A stretch of 64,000 nucleotides of DNA from Hermatobates lingyangjiaoensis. Lineage: Eukaryota; Arthropoda; Insecta; Hemiptera; Hermatobatidae. Below, piece after piece: positions 22,071 to 33,632 of the stretch; position 1 is the stretch's first letter, and each line of letters begins with the position of its first letter. Location of the stretch: assembly GCA_026182355.1 (NCBI GenBank), contig JAPFBL010000049.1, forward strand, positions 5,787,001 through 5,851,000, given 5' to 3'. The notes under the pieces were generated by a model. That model searched no databases. It was not told the DNA's origin and saw only the letters and a program-made list of their open reading frames with translations. A program made the position numbers and the translations under genes.

Positions 22071-22318
22071 ATTTTACTTTATATATACATATATAATGAA
22101 TATAGAATGAAAATTGTCGAAATATAAAAGAGCAATATTCGAAAATATTCCCTTTTGTCGGGAATATAATATTATATATGCCTAATTGTAATATATATAA
22201 TATCTATGTGTGTATCTATCTTTGTGTTACTTAAGTTATACTTTTTATCTGATTTCCTATTGACCGTTTTATTTGATATTATATATAGAAAAAGATTTCA
22301 CATTAACACATGAAATAA

Positions 22319-22460
22319 CAATCAATGACCAAACCACAATATGAAATGGGAAAAGAAGACTAAGATCTTTCAACCGTAACAAGCGGTCTTCGTCACAGTT
22401 GGGTTTTGACTCAGACGAAGACCGCTTGTTACGGTTGAAAGATCTTAGTCTTGTTCTCCC

Positions 22461-22462
<2 letters not shown>
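22319..22462. repeat. imperfect palindrome, second copy of the 10608-10775 family
   Basis: Both arms carry aagatctttcaaccgtaac / gttacggttgaaagatctt around a short spacer. The right arm stops at ccca, where a (TA)n tract begins, so the outer part of the left arm is unpaired. The hammerhead-like core positions are mutated here (GTGACGA and CAGACGA in place of CTGANGA). Confidence 0.8.
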
Positions 22463-22511
<49 letters not shown>

Positions 22512-22520
22512 TGTTTGTGT
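22463..22520. repeat. (TA)n-(TG)n microsatellite
   Basis: A TA run followed by a TG run of about 30 bases. It generates spurious open frames on both strands. Confidence 0.95.
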
Positions 22521-22897
22521 TACATCAGCCATTATATCTAGTGCATTTATTTTCCACTTTAATCTTGCAACAAAAGAAACTCTAATATATTTTCATACCT
22601 CTAAAACGTCTAGTGTTGTATATTCTGATAATGAAGTCTTTGGGACGTACTTTCTTTCTCTTGAGAAAGGCGTAAGAACTGTGTTAGCTGGGTTTTAGCT
22701 GGGCATCCAGATATTTCTGCTGTTCTTATCTTTTAGTCATATTGTATAAGATCAATAGAAGTTATATCATTTATTTATCATCTGAAAGTAAAAAAGGTTA
22801 CATATATAACCTCGCAAACGTAATGTTGATTATTTCAGTATCTAGTAAGTTATCATACAAGCAATTACCACAATAAGTGTCATAGCACCTATTAATA
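22521..22897. other. non-coding stretch
   Basis: Nothing recognised between the microsatellite and the hAT element. Confidence 0.5.
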
Positions 22898-22905
22898 ATC
22901 TAGAT

Positions 22906-23809
22906 CAGTGTTTCCCAAACTTTTTCGAGCCACACCTCTCTTGCATCCATAAACGTATAATCAACGCCCCTGATATTAAAATAATATTCAGAATGATAGA
23001 CTAAATAGCCAAATAAGTAACATTGTAATAATTAAATTAAACGAAATGGCTAATCGAATATTTATTTAGAATTCAATAAATGTATAGTTTTCATAGCACA
23101 TTTATGCAAAAGACTTAATACACAATAAAAGGAACTTAGGTGCGAATATACTTTATGTATAAAAATAAATTATCAAACCTAATAATACTAAGGAAGCTTT
23201 TTTTAGAATTTTACATGTAATTTTTTTACTTAAATTTATATATTATAGTACACAAAATTTTCAATTTTAGGGAAATAGAATATCCAATGTTTTTTTTAAA
23301 AATTAGTTAAACAATTAAGTAACTAATGATTATCGTTTTTCATGGTCTAGAAGTCACTTAAAGAAATTCTATTGCCTATTTTAATGACATATTTGTATTA
23401 AATAAAATTGTAAAGGGATGAGGAGCTTGATGACATGTTACCATTTTTCCAACGTCTGGTTTAATATCACTTAGCAGAAGTCTTAAATCGCCGCATTCAC
23501 AAACCTGAAGTCTGTTTATCTGCTTGGAAATAATCTGAGTGACTGAGTGAGTTCTACCAAATATGAAGTCGTAAATATTAGAAGGAGTCACCAACTGAGC
23601 TACCCAAGCTATAGCATATCTTTTGACATTTTAAATTTATATTTTTATTACATGTATGACTTTTCACATAGTTGTCGCCACAGTTTGGCGTAAGTACTGT
23701 AGCACTTCGCCCTCCGATCGCCTATTCTTATGTTGCCGACACCCAACCCCCCCTTTTTGCATTACCGCCCCCTGATATCAAAAAGCATCGCCTACTTTGG
23801 GAAACACTG
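22906..23809 (-). mobile_element. hAT transposon, internally deleted copy
   Basis: The ends are CAGTGTTTCCCAAAC and, inverted, TTTGGGAAACACTG, a classic hAT terminal repeat. They are flanked by an 8-bp target duplication with one mismatch (ATCTAGAT at 22898-22905, ATCTACAT at 23810-23817). At 904 bp it is too short for a transposase. It keeps only a piece of the transposase C-terminus on the - strand and would need help in trans to move. Confidence 0.88.
23376..23594 (-). pseudogene. hAT transposase C-terminal remnant
   Basis: The frame includes CGDLRLLLSDIKPDVGKM followed by HQAPHP. This resembles the C-terminal DLRL, DIxPDI, KQAHPSH block of ZBED5/FAM200/SCAND3-like hAT transposases. The catalytic and BED-finger regions are absent. 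Confidence 0.65.
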
Positions 23810-24092
23810 ATCTACATGATTAGAATAAATCGTAATTTATCCTCACATTAATATTTCTCTTTCTCATGATGCAAAAAAACACAATAAAAAAGGCGTAATG
23901 CAATCAATGATGTTTAAACAACAAGGAAAAAGGAAAACAATAGAAATAAATGCTCTGAGGCCTTTCACTTTATGTCAACAAAGTTTTTTATAAATAGGCT
24001 GCTGATTGTGTATAGTAAGTAATAAGAGAAACTCTGTCGTCTTTATTTGTAAACTTTGTATTATATTCTTTGTTTTTGATTATATTCTTTTA

Positions 24093-24584
24093 TCATCTTT
24101 TCAACTGTTTCATCCATTTTGTATTGTTCGGAGTATTGATTTCTAAAGTAATTTTTTTAATAGTTCCAGGTGCTTCTTTATCTATTTGTTTGTGTTCCTT
24201 GTCGTGTAGATATGCCTTCAGAATATGATCAAATTTCTCATAATATCCGTTGTTTACGAATGCCTGTTTTGTTCTCTTTATGTTACAATGAAAAATCTTC
24301 CAGTCCGAAGCAATTTTATATGCTTGATGAATCAGGGCTTTTATAGTTGCATCCTTGTAGCCTTGTGGACACTCACTCAATATATTGAGGTAGGAGGATG
24401 CCTTGGTTGTTTTTATGTACACTGAGCTTTCGGTTTTTTGATTCCACATATTGAAGCTTACGCCAGGCAAACTTATTCTCTTATTTATTGCTTGATTGTG
24501 AATTTTTAACAGGACCCTTCTTCGAATGAACCTTTCTTTAAATGGACACCTGGAACTATTCACAAAAGTTACCATAGAAATCAA
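24093..24584 (-). pseudogene. PLE fragment (post-RT linker)
   Basis: The 163-codon open frame contains YIKTTKASSYLNILSECP, ALIHQAYKIASDWKIFH and RTKQAFVNNGYYEKFDHIL. This is the linker after the PLE RT, with the same VNNGY motif as at 8900, 15780 and 29340. The RT core and endonuclease are missing. The frame is unusually intact for its truncation. Confidence 0.75.
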
Positions 24585-26226
24585 TACAAGCCTGTCATGT
24601 TATGCAACTAACACTGGTAACAGATTATTAATAAGTTTTGCTTGAATAGGAGTAAATTACATGCCAGGGATGGTTTATCTAGAGTGTAAAAATGTTAAAT
24701 TTTTAATAAACTGGATCAGATGTTGATCTATTACTCAAAAAATGTAAAAATAAGAGGTGAAGGATGTTATGATTATGTAATAGGTAGGTAGGAGGGGTGA
24801 AGTGAAGGGCTTGGTTGGGCAATTAACCGCTAACTAGAGATCACCTGCGGTTGCCAACATCTGGTTGACACAGCTTTCTTCCATTTATAGTTAAATTAAT
24901 ATTGAAATGACATATTCACTACTGTAGGTATCGTGAAAAAACTAACTACTATATATAATTAAAAAATTATTGTAGTTAATTTCCTAATTAACACTATTAA
25001 TAATATTAATTATCATATATTAATAATGACATTGGATTGTTAAAAAACGAATTAAAATGGATATATTATATCAGAATGCATGATCTTCTCCATGGAGAGA
25101 TGTCACAGTCTGCCTAACATACTGGTGGCAGCCCTGCTAAAGCATTGATGCCCCTTTACTCTAGTCACTACTGTAAAGCCGACGCGGCACTGGTGCAGCG
25201 AATGCCATCTAGGGGAGAAAGATTAACTTTGCCAGCATAGCTACTAATATAACTAGGCCATGTCCTAGAGACCCACACTCACTGCCGAGTTGGTACAGTT
25301 TACCTTTCACCAACAACAGCCTTGTAGGGGCGAGTGCCTCTATTCATTTAATTATAATAAACTATCCCATTATAAACAATATGACAGTGGACTAATGCGA
25401 CGGTAGTGTTATCTGGCGATAAACTCATAAGTGTATGATACTGATAATCTTTTACTACTTATGAATATATATATATAAATCAAAAAACACACAAGATAGT
25501 ATTAATAATAAGAAACCGTAGAACTGAAATGAAGAGTACAGAAGAGTGAAGTACAAGAGTTGTTCACACACCAGTACAGAGAAATACTATTCGGATTGAG
25601 GAAAATAATAACTTGAAAATTTACATATTTGTTCATCTAGACCACCACTTATTTTTCAGAGTATTGAAAATATCTGTTCTTGATATTTTCAAGAACAGAT
25701 AATTTTTAATTTGTGTCTGTCGTTATTATAATTATATTTATATATCGACAAAATAATGGTTGTTTCACTTCTGAATTTCTTGTTTTCCTGTTCTGTGTTT
25801 TTATCGTTATTTTTATTCTGCATATTTACTGCAATATCTTGTTATACATATTTATGTTAAATATTTACTTAATTTAACACATCAAATACTTTAAAGATTT
25901 GTAATAGATTATTAGAATTAGACTCAATACTAACGAGATCAACAGGCTTGTCTAAATTATTTACGCAGACTGGCTGATAATGTTTTTCTCATTTCTTGAT
26001 GTTCTGCTTTCTTTACAACTTCTATTCCCTTTATCTTACATTATAATATTGTTTTTTAAAATAAATCTCTTACTCTTTCTCTCTATGACACAGCATGTCT
26101 CCGCATTCTCTACAGCCATTAATCCATCATGCAAATCTTAAGAATTATTACTTAGTGGACAGATCTCAGTCCCATTATCGAATTTCTTAATGTTTTTTGG
26201 ACGTTAATTTATATACATATTGTATA

Positions 26227-26229
<3 letters not shown>
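24585..26229. other. non-coding stretch
   Basis: Mostly AT-rich, with a GC-richer block near 25100-25350 (aggagagatgtcacag, ggtggcagccctgcta) that looks like a decayed repeat of unknown type. A perfect 13-bp hairpin lies at 25671-25701. No exon recognised. Confidence 0.45.
25671..25701. repeat. perfect 13-bp hairpin
   Basis: tatctgttcttga and its exact complement enclose a 5-base loop. Function unknown. Confidence 0.85.

Positions 26230-26279
<50 letters not shown>
26230..26279. repeat. (TA)n microsatellite
   Basis: About 25 TA units. Confidence 0.95.
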
Positions 26280-26281
<2 letters not shown>

Positions 26282-26451
26282 TTAAAGTGAACCGCAGTCT
26301 CGGGATTCACAATTTCAGGCTGAGAGATTCGATTCTATGAACTAACCTCCTGCTAACAGGATTCAACTTGAAAAGGAGCTGGCCTAGTGACATGTTATAG
26401 ATAATCAATGAAATAGTCAAAAAGATGGATTTTTTTTTTCATTTATATATA

Positions 26452-26552
26452 TTTATATAAATAAAAGAAAGGTTTTGTCTGTACATAGCTTAGAAATGAC
26501 TCACTTCATGTTTTCTTTACGTTTCATACATTAGAGAAATCGAATCCACCCT
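26452..26552 (+). mobile_element. Helitron 5' end
   Basis: The start TTTATATAAATAAAAGAAAG, then ggttttgtctgtacat and ttttctttacgtttcatac, matches in inverse orientation the 5' ends of the Helitrons ending at 52132 and 53862. The terminal TC has become TT. At about 26552 the match stops and antisense Jockey coding sequence begins. Confidence 0.75.
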
Positions 26553-27068
26553 TATAGTCCCTCGCAATCTCCTCAGAAACTGCCACGCTTCTGCTATATT
26601 GTCTATTTCTTCGGGTTTTTTATTGAGGGTTTCTTCCCTTATAACTTGCAATCTGTAGCGAATTTTTTTATTAAGTTTATTCACTACAGTTTTGAGTGAT
26701 GGTAGTTTATACTTATTCCAAAATTTATGGATCTTATTTCTGTACGAAATAAGATTAACTATGTGTTTATCTTGTGGCCTTTTCCCACCCTGTGTTGTTT
26801 CTTTCAGCTTGTGATTTTTTAAGGGCCTCGTCAATAGAGTCAGTTAGGTTTTGAACCTCTGAGTCCATTTCTGCCCGTGTCTTAACCTCTGTTGTGTAGG
26901 ACATGTAACTAAGTGTCCTTTTAAACCGCGCCCAATCTGTAACGACGGGTTTGGTGGAGGGACATTGCACTACTGAGCCTGTCAACTCCATGAGGACTGG
27001 ATAGTGATCAGAAGAGAGCTCCTGAATAGTTTCCAGCCTCACAGCCGGAGCCTTGGAGTTGGCAATAG

Positions 27069-27632
27069 CTAAGTCGATGGTGCCTGGGATATGTACGTGG
27101 GAACTGCTGGGTAGTAGATGTTTATGCCAAGCCTGTTACAGGCGCTTAACAAGGCTTCTCCCATCCTTCTACCCCTCGAGCAGTTCAACACTGTTTGTTG
27201 TGTGTTGAAGTCTCCTCCCATAATCGTGGGGGTTGACGTCCACATAAACTTCATCAGAGTTTTGTGGGGTATCATAATGTTCGGTGTGTTATACACAGAT
27301 ACCAAGCTTAATGGTTTACCATTATGTTGGACCTTGTTTTCTAGCTTGACCTCTAGGTTAGCTGGCAGTGTTGTATAAGGTATGTCTGACCTGACGGCTA
27401 TAAGAGTTCCTCCATGACTCTTTTCTGCCGTTCGAGGGTAAGACTTTCTATCAGTTCTGCTGATTGAGTAACCAGGTAGACTTAATTTGTGTTGTGGTGC
27501 TAAGTGAGTTTCACTGAGCAGCACTATGTCAATGGAGTGTCGGTTGAGGAACTCCAAGAGCTCGTTCCTCTTTGCGCTAATTCCATTCGCGTGCGAGATA
27601 AGGACTCTTAGTCTCCTATTATCCCTGTTCAT
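27069..27632 (-). pseudogene. Jockey ORF2 AP-like endonuclease domain
   Basis: 187 open codons starting MNRDNRRLRVLISHANGIS, then the endonuclease motifs LLSETHLAP, GYSISRTDR, HGGTLIAVR, VSVYNTPN and the catalytic GGDFN. The family nicks target DNA to prime reverse transcription. The motif SSDHYPV, which belongs to the same domain, follows in the next frame (26767-27042), so a frameshift at about 27050 disrupts the protein. Confidence 0.85.
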
Positions 27633-27820
27633 GAAAGCAGAGCAATAGCAGCATGGTCCTGCAGAGAGATAGTATCAATCTCTTTGGATATTCGCACTGC
27701 CGCGCTTAGGCGAGAGAGTAACGAGTTGTCCTGTAAGGCCTTGATGACCATCAAGAGGTCGTTTTCCTCTTGAGCAGGTTGGGTGAATTGGGAGGCAGGC
27801 TGTCTGGAGGCACCAAGGGC

Positions 27821-28168
27821 CTATTTATAAGACAATCCCTTTTTTATGAGGGAGTTCTTAGCTTTCCTCCTCTTAGTTTGCGCCTTAATGTATGTGCAGG
27901 CTCTGTAATTTGCAGGTTGCTGCCCCATACAGTTTGAGCAAGAGGGTGGCACATCCTCTGGCTTCTTGCACTCTTTATAATAGTGTGCATCAGTATATTT
28001 AACGCACTTGGGGTGAAAATTGCGGTATGCCTGCGTGTAGCCCACACGCTGACACCTATGGCATTGAGGAGGTCCAGCGCTCCTCCTAGACCTCTCAATA
28101 TTCACCTCAAAAGTTAAAAGTTCGGTTATAGTTGCTACCTCCTTAGAGGAGGTAACAAATTCGAACAC
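27821..28168 (-). pseudogene. Jockey ORF1 (Gag-like) zinc-knuckle region
   Basis: Contains CHRCQRVGYTQ, CVKYTDAHYYKEC and CSNCMGQQPANYRAC, the knuckle array of Jockey ORF1 nucleic-acid-binding proteins. One knuckle has lost residues (a Tyr or Arg where Cys is expected). The N-terminal part is absent: the sequence changes character at about 28180. Confidence 0.8.
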
Positions 28169-28339
28169 TCTCCTTTGTTACACTTATATTCGTATATGAC
28201 ATTGACTTTCTGCAGATTGCTGGTTGCGGAGATGGGGTTGTTTTTATTACTAAATTTGTTGTGGTCCGGAGCTTATAATAGATATGTAGTTGTATCCTGT
28301 CATTGTACTGTTTGCACTTTACGTTTCTTCTTATAATAT

Positions 28340-30000
28340 TCTAGAATATTCTCAACGATACCAGCAAATTTCGTTCAATTACTAAAAAACCTCGTGTAAG
28401 ATTTGAAGAAGAGCATAAACAAGGTAATCAGAAAAAATAATAGTAACAGTAAAAACATTATCCTACCTTTAATCACAGGTGAATACGGACTTGGTGATTG
28501 TTATGGCAACATCAAGACGCATAAACCTGGCAAGAAATTAAGACCCAACATTAGCCAAATCCCCACTCCCACTTACCAGCTAGCAAAGAGGTTAAATAGT
28601 CTCCTCACTCCGTTCTTCCCTAATGCTTTAGTCTTTCCTCGTCAACAGACATTCTTGACTTGTTGAAAGTCACAAATGAAACTGTAATTATAGCGTCACT
28701 CGATGTAGAAGCCTTGTTTACCAACAAGCCAGTGGACAGGACCATCCAGTACATCTTAGAAGAAGTTTATCCTCAGGACAGCCAGCCTAAAATAAATATG
28801 CCGAGAAACGCTTTTAAGTCTCTCATTAAACTCTGCACTAAAGGAGCCTCCTTTGTATCTCCTCAGGGTAAAATGTTGATAATATAAACAAGTTGATGGA
28901 GTTGCTATGGGATCTCCACTAGGAGTCTTGTTTGCTAACTTCTATATGGGGTGTACGGAGAAAGCAGTATTCCAGAGGATAAAAAAGTTAGCTATCTACG
29001 CTAGATATATTGATGACATCTTCGTTTTGACGGATAGTGAAGTGGAGGTTGTACAACTGCACTCACTATTGGAAGAAGTCTCAGGGCTTAAATTTACCAC
29101 AGAAACCAGTGTAGAGGGACAGCCGCCGTTCTTAGATGTCCTCACCCAACAAAACCCCCAGCATTTTAATACTAGTGTTTATAGAAAGCCATCAAACCCT
29201 GGACTTTGCTTGAATGGAAGGAGCAAAGGCCCAGAAAAATACAGGAAATCTACGATTAAGGCATCCATAAAAAGGGCATTCACCCACTGCAGTGACTGAC
29301 CTTAGTACATCAAGAAATAGAAAACTCAACACAGGTTCTTATAAACAATGGATATTCCAACGCGGAAGTCACGAAAGCAATAAAGTCATTTTTAGATAAA
29401 TGGTACAATAGTAAAGTAGAGCCTCCAGCCTCTGGTGAACCCCTTACACTCTACTATCGTGCATACATGCATAGTGAATATAAATAAGACGAAAGAGCCC
29501 TCCACAAATTAATAAAAGACAACGTAAAGCCCACTAACAGAACTGACAGATTGCAGCTTAGAATATTTTATAAAAATAAGAAGACCAGTGACCTTGTGAT
29601 TTCAAATAAACCAAAAGTCGACACCCCAGAGCTTCAACGCAGTCACCTAATATGCCAGTATTCATGTTCAACCCTGAATTCTAGGTATATTGGGATGACT
29701 GCAATGAACCTCTCAATACGTTTGACCATGCATCTCTCGACAGGAGCCCCCAAAAAACTACCGAGGAAGCCCATGGTATCAAGCTCATCAGCGGCTTGTT
29801 AGTCGAAGGAACTGTAACACTCCAATACAACAATGACAAGGACCGATTAGCCATTTTGGAGGCCCTATACATCAAAGATGTTAATCCCAGCCTTAACATC
29901 CAAAATTATGAACTTAATGTTATACCAAGTAACACCACGTTTGACAATAGTTACAAATTTGTTAGAGAACTTGAATATAGTAGGGTTGGCAACAATTGAG
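28340..30000 (+). mobile_element. Penelope-like element, nearly complete RT-EN region, degenerate
   Basis: The best PLE copy here. In order: NDTSKFRSITKKP, then the RT blocks GNIKTHKPGKKLRPNIS and PTPTYQLAKRLN (28403-28666), SLDVEALFTNKPV (28660-28887), GSPLGVLFANFYMG and RYIDDIFVL (YIDD at 29006-29017), FLDVLTQ and VYRKPSNPGLCLNG (28907-29299). The linker NNGYSN-like motif follows. The GIY-YIG endonuclease region comes next (ICQYSCSTLNSRYIGMT, 29551-29802) and then a C-terminal block (29796-29999). At least five frameshifts or stops separate the frames. Part of the N-terminus is missing, where the element abuts the Jockey fragment. Confidence 0.9.
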
Positions 30001-30789
30001 GGTCTAACCTGAATGTTGTTACAACCCTACTATAACCTACTATCTTTAGTTTTGCTTTCACCTACCGTATTCTCTCCCGTTTTATTTTTTTATACTTGTT
30101 TTGTTTAGTTTTAAAGATTCATATATTAACTTGCTGTAGATATTATGGCTAGAGTGTACTTTATGAGCCCCAGCGTTTACAGAGGTGGACCTTTACACAG
30201 TGGTTATAAGGGTTTCCCTACTCTCCAGTAGGGAATTTTGGAGTCATTTCTTTTTCTTAAATGGCAACTCATACTTATATTGCAGTAATGTTTATTTCAA
30301 TATAACTTTATTGAATCAATATAAGTTTAATTAGTTCTTGCTATATTCCTGGTTTGGGAGAAGACCAAACACTTCGTTCAGCCTAATAAATAGACATTAT
30401 TTACCTGCAATTATCAATTACAGCAAAATCCATCCATTTTTACATTTTGAAATTATTAAAACAAATTAGTTTTATAACATTTTGGTCATTGTTGATTTGT
30501 CAACTCTGGGGCTCGTAAACTTTTAATATAGTCGTTAAGTTTTCTCAGTAGTTTGCTTGTGTGTTCACATGTCTCTGGCCCATTATCTCTAGAACAACGG
30601 ACAATAGTGAGGAAAATAGAGGCTATCAGCAGAAAGGTTGTTAATGCAGAGGCTACTGTTAATTTTTTTTTTTTTTTTTGGAGTTAATTCCATCTGACTC
30701 CAAGAAGACCTGCTGCCCACTTATACTAATATATATATGTGTGTGTGTTTTCCGCTTACATAATGTGATCTCCTTTGTTTTTAATCTAG
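30001..30789. other. non-coding stretch before the first recognised host exon
   Basis: Contains a perfect 8-bp hairpin ttccctac/gtagggaa at 30214-30235 (perhaps the 3' tail of the PLE), a poly-T run near 30662, and the (TA)n(TG)n at 30727. From here on it is intron of the ADAMTSL-like gene. Confidence 0.5.
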
Positions 30790-30888
30790 ATACCAGAAAA
30801 CAATTGTAAAGCAGTGAAGCTTAAAACAACAGAATTGTGTAACATTCTACCATGTCCACCTGTCTGGAAGACAGGCCACTGGTCCAAG
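30790..30888 (+). CDS. ADAMTS-like/punctin gene, exon a (end of one TSR, start of the next)
   Basis: Acceptor tttttaatctag and donor AAG|GTAATA, phase 0 to 0, 33 residues. It reads NNCKAVKLKTTELCNILPCP, the C-terminal cysteines of a thrombospondin type 1 repeat, then VWKTGHWSK, the Trp-rich start of the next. Upstream exons (signal peptide, earlier TSRs, spacer) are not in the window, or not visible. The encoded protein is expected to be secreted into the extracellular matrix. In the family, ADAMTSL proteins lack protease domains and organise matrix or synaptic components. Confidence 0.9.
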
Positions 30889-31259
30889 GTAATATAACTA
30901 ATTATCTTTTCCTTTTCTTTTTTGAAATTTTATTCATTGTTAGTTTGATTTGTAAAACCAATGATTAAACTAGGAATATTTTTAATGAATTGGGATTTAA
31001 ATGAAATAGTAAGAAACTAAATGTACTATATTAACACAGCCTATTTTTTTGAGATATTATTCATTAAATCTTTGTATTATGTAGAACAGAAAACAATTTT
31101 TCTGAATTTATAGTATATTGCAAAAGACCTAGATGGTTGTAAATAAATTACATCAACACTTTAAATATAGGGTTACTTTTGCTTGTTTGTTAGATTTGGC
31201 TTTCTATTAGTTTCAAAATGATGGGTATTTAAACTGATGGTTACAATTATATTTTTCAG

Positions 31260-31407
31260 TGCTCCGTTACATGTGGAGAAGGTATGCAAGTTCGCAACGT
31301 CACCTGTAAAGTCCCAAGTGAATTGAAAGAAGGAAACATTTCATGCGATGATTTGTTGAAACCAGATAGTATTCAAACATGTTCGACAGGTTTCGTCTGC
31401 AATTCAT
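31260..31407 (+). CDS. ADAMTS-like/punctin gene, exon b (TSR)
   Basis: Acceptor atatttttcag, donor TCAT|GTAAGT, phase 0 to 1. It completes the second TSR with CSVTCGEGMQVRNVTC and IQTCSTGFVC. The CSxTCGxG core with spaced cysteines is the family signature. The intron before it is only 371 bases. Confidence 0.93.
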
Positions 31408-31775
31408 GTAAGTTCATAATTTTTTTTCTTCATTATATATCCAGGGTTTCATATATTAACTGAAATAAAATACATGATGTAAGATAATATAATAAACTAA
31501 GATACAAAGTTAAACATTACAAAAACAATTGAAAATAAACACTCATACCATAAAACAAAAACATAATACTATGAAATATTTGTATACCTATAATATAACT
31601 CCTCATCTAATTCTCTCAATAAATATCTAGCTATCCTATGTAATTTGGAGGGGGGAGGTAATAAGGTCTAACAGAAGTCACATGAAAATAGTAGCTATGT
31701 TTCGAAAAAATCTTCGTCAGAGCAATGGGGGACACAAGCAAGGATAGTAATTGTTTGACTTTGAGAAATTAATTC

Positions 31776-31830
<55 letters not shown>

Positions 31831-33499
31831 CAAAACAAGATTTTCAGTTAACATGTTCAGTTAACATAGACTGTAGTGAATAAATTTCTGTTAGTGTTAA
31901 TAGTTTTGAACGTGGTGTAAAAATGAAGTTAATAATTAATTGTAGGAGAAGTGTTATACATTGTACCCAAAATATTTACCGCAAACAGTTATTTAAGATT
32001 CTTATTTATTATGACTATTAATTTTTTAGTTTTAGTATCACCTGCTTGATAATGGCGTGACCCCCTTTTACAGATTGTTATATTTCTTCCTTTAATAGTC
32101 CAATGAGATAGAGAACACATCTATTTTGCATTTATTAGTAGGTTTGTTTTTAACCTTAACGGTAACTAAAACTAACTGTAAAAGTTAGTTTAACTGACTG
32201 AACTATAAAAGAAAAAAAAAACAACAATGAAACGATAATACGCATTTAACTATCAAGGATTAGTATTAACTATTTTGACATGTTGTTATCTCCGGCTCGC
32301 AGACCAGGTGTACCTGTTAATATTTCATACGAATTACGAAGCTTTTGAAGAAATAATAGGTAAACATCTTCAGATGTGAGACAATTTGGTTGGTACTTAT
32401 TATAAGTACCAACTTATAATAAGTTGGAAGAAGAAAGTATGTGCCTTTTTAATTCTTAACAGTAATACAACTACTTATTAGACAAATTAAAGCGAACATT
32501 ACATTGCTTTAGAAATACATGTAGCACCAAATATAAAATTAAATAATATTTATTTACGTTTATGAATTCGGAATTAATAATTATTCATTGTTATAAATTT
32601 TTATTATAAAGAGTAACAAATAGAATAATGAATGCTTTTATTTTTTAATGACAGTCACAAAAGCGAGTTGATTAAGTACAATGTCCTACTGGAAAAACTG
32701 AAAAGTTGTCTTAGCCCGGGTGTACAAAGGTCCTTAACATGTAAAATGTTTAAAATCTTGGGTTTTAAAAGATATAAATTAATCCATCTTTAGGTTTTTG
32801 AAGTCCTAAGCTAGTTGTTTTTTTGAATACGTAAAATTTCTGAATTATTATTTAGTCCTTTTAGACGAGGGTTGAAACGGTGATCGGAAGTTGTTAAGTT
32901 TCATAATGTGTACTCATTTACCATGTGAGCAATAATATCCTACATAACGCAGAAGGCAAAATATAGGCCACCGAATGTAGAATGTTGATTGTGTCGTATC
33001 ACAAAGGTCGGTAAATGTTCGGCCTATGTGTGTTCTATTATGGGAATGCTACTGCCAACTAACCTAACCTGTTTATTTTCGTATAAAACTTGTCATTAAC
33101 TACTTAGTTAAGTTAAACATAAAATTTAAAAAATCCTAAGTAATAAATGGTATATTTTATCATGTAAATCATGAATATAGAAGAATAGTTAATTTAAGGT
33201 AAAACATTCAAAATATAAATAATTAGACAGAACAATGTTAAGGATTGTTCGGGCTGCTAGGCTTATCAAGTACCATATAAATGGACGTTTAAGTTTATTA
33301 TGACAATTGCTATAGATACTTGAAATAAACTGAAGGAAATTATTGCTGTTTGAATTTTAATCAAATTTAAAGGAACAATTTCCAGAAAAGTATTGTCTTT
33401 GTTTACAACTGTTTTAGTATATATAATAACAACTTAATCAGTTTTAATTTTTAATGAAAATGATACTTTGAAAAATGAAGTTGGATCTATGTTTTATAG
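31408..33499 (+). other. intron b-c: (TA)n and a hammerhead-like PLE scrap
   Basis: 2.1 kb of AT-rich sequence. At 31640-31760 the - strand contains CTCTGACGAAGATTTTTTCG followed by AAAC, similar to the hammerhead-like cores near 10.7 kb. A TA tract of about 44 bases lies at 31779-31822. No exon otherwise. Confidence 0.55.
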
Positions 33500-33632
33500 T
33501 TTTTCCTGAAGAAGTTCCAGACATTGATGAAACCACTCGGATACTTCATCCTTATCCACCATTCCACCCTGTAGCTGAAAAATTAATAGGAGAACAAATT
33601 GTTGCATCTTCTTTATCATCTTCTGAACCAAG
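33500..33632 (+). CDS. ADAMTS-like/punctin gene, exon c (inter-TSR linker)
   Basis: Acceptor tgttttatag, donor CCAAG|GTATGA, phase 1 to 2. It encodes an acidic and proline-rich linker without cysteines (FPEEVPDIDETTR, HPYPPFHPVAEKL). It was assigned because the phase carries on from both neighbours and the frame is open across 133 bases; no domain supports it by itself. Confidence 0.8.

Larger units (their letters stand above)
26553..28180 (-). mobile_element. Jockey-clade LINE, internal fragment
   Basis: The - strand holds, in order, the end of ORF1 (27821-28168), the endonuclease (27069-27632) and the spacer before the RT (26553-27042). Neither the ORF1 N-terminus nor the RT is present. 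The fragment is cut at one side by the Helitron end and at the other by the PLE, so it was not left by ordinary 5' truncation. Frameshifts break it. Confidence 0.85.
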
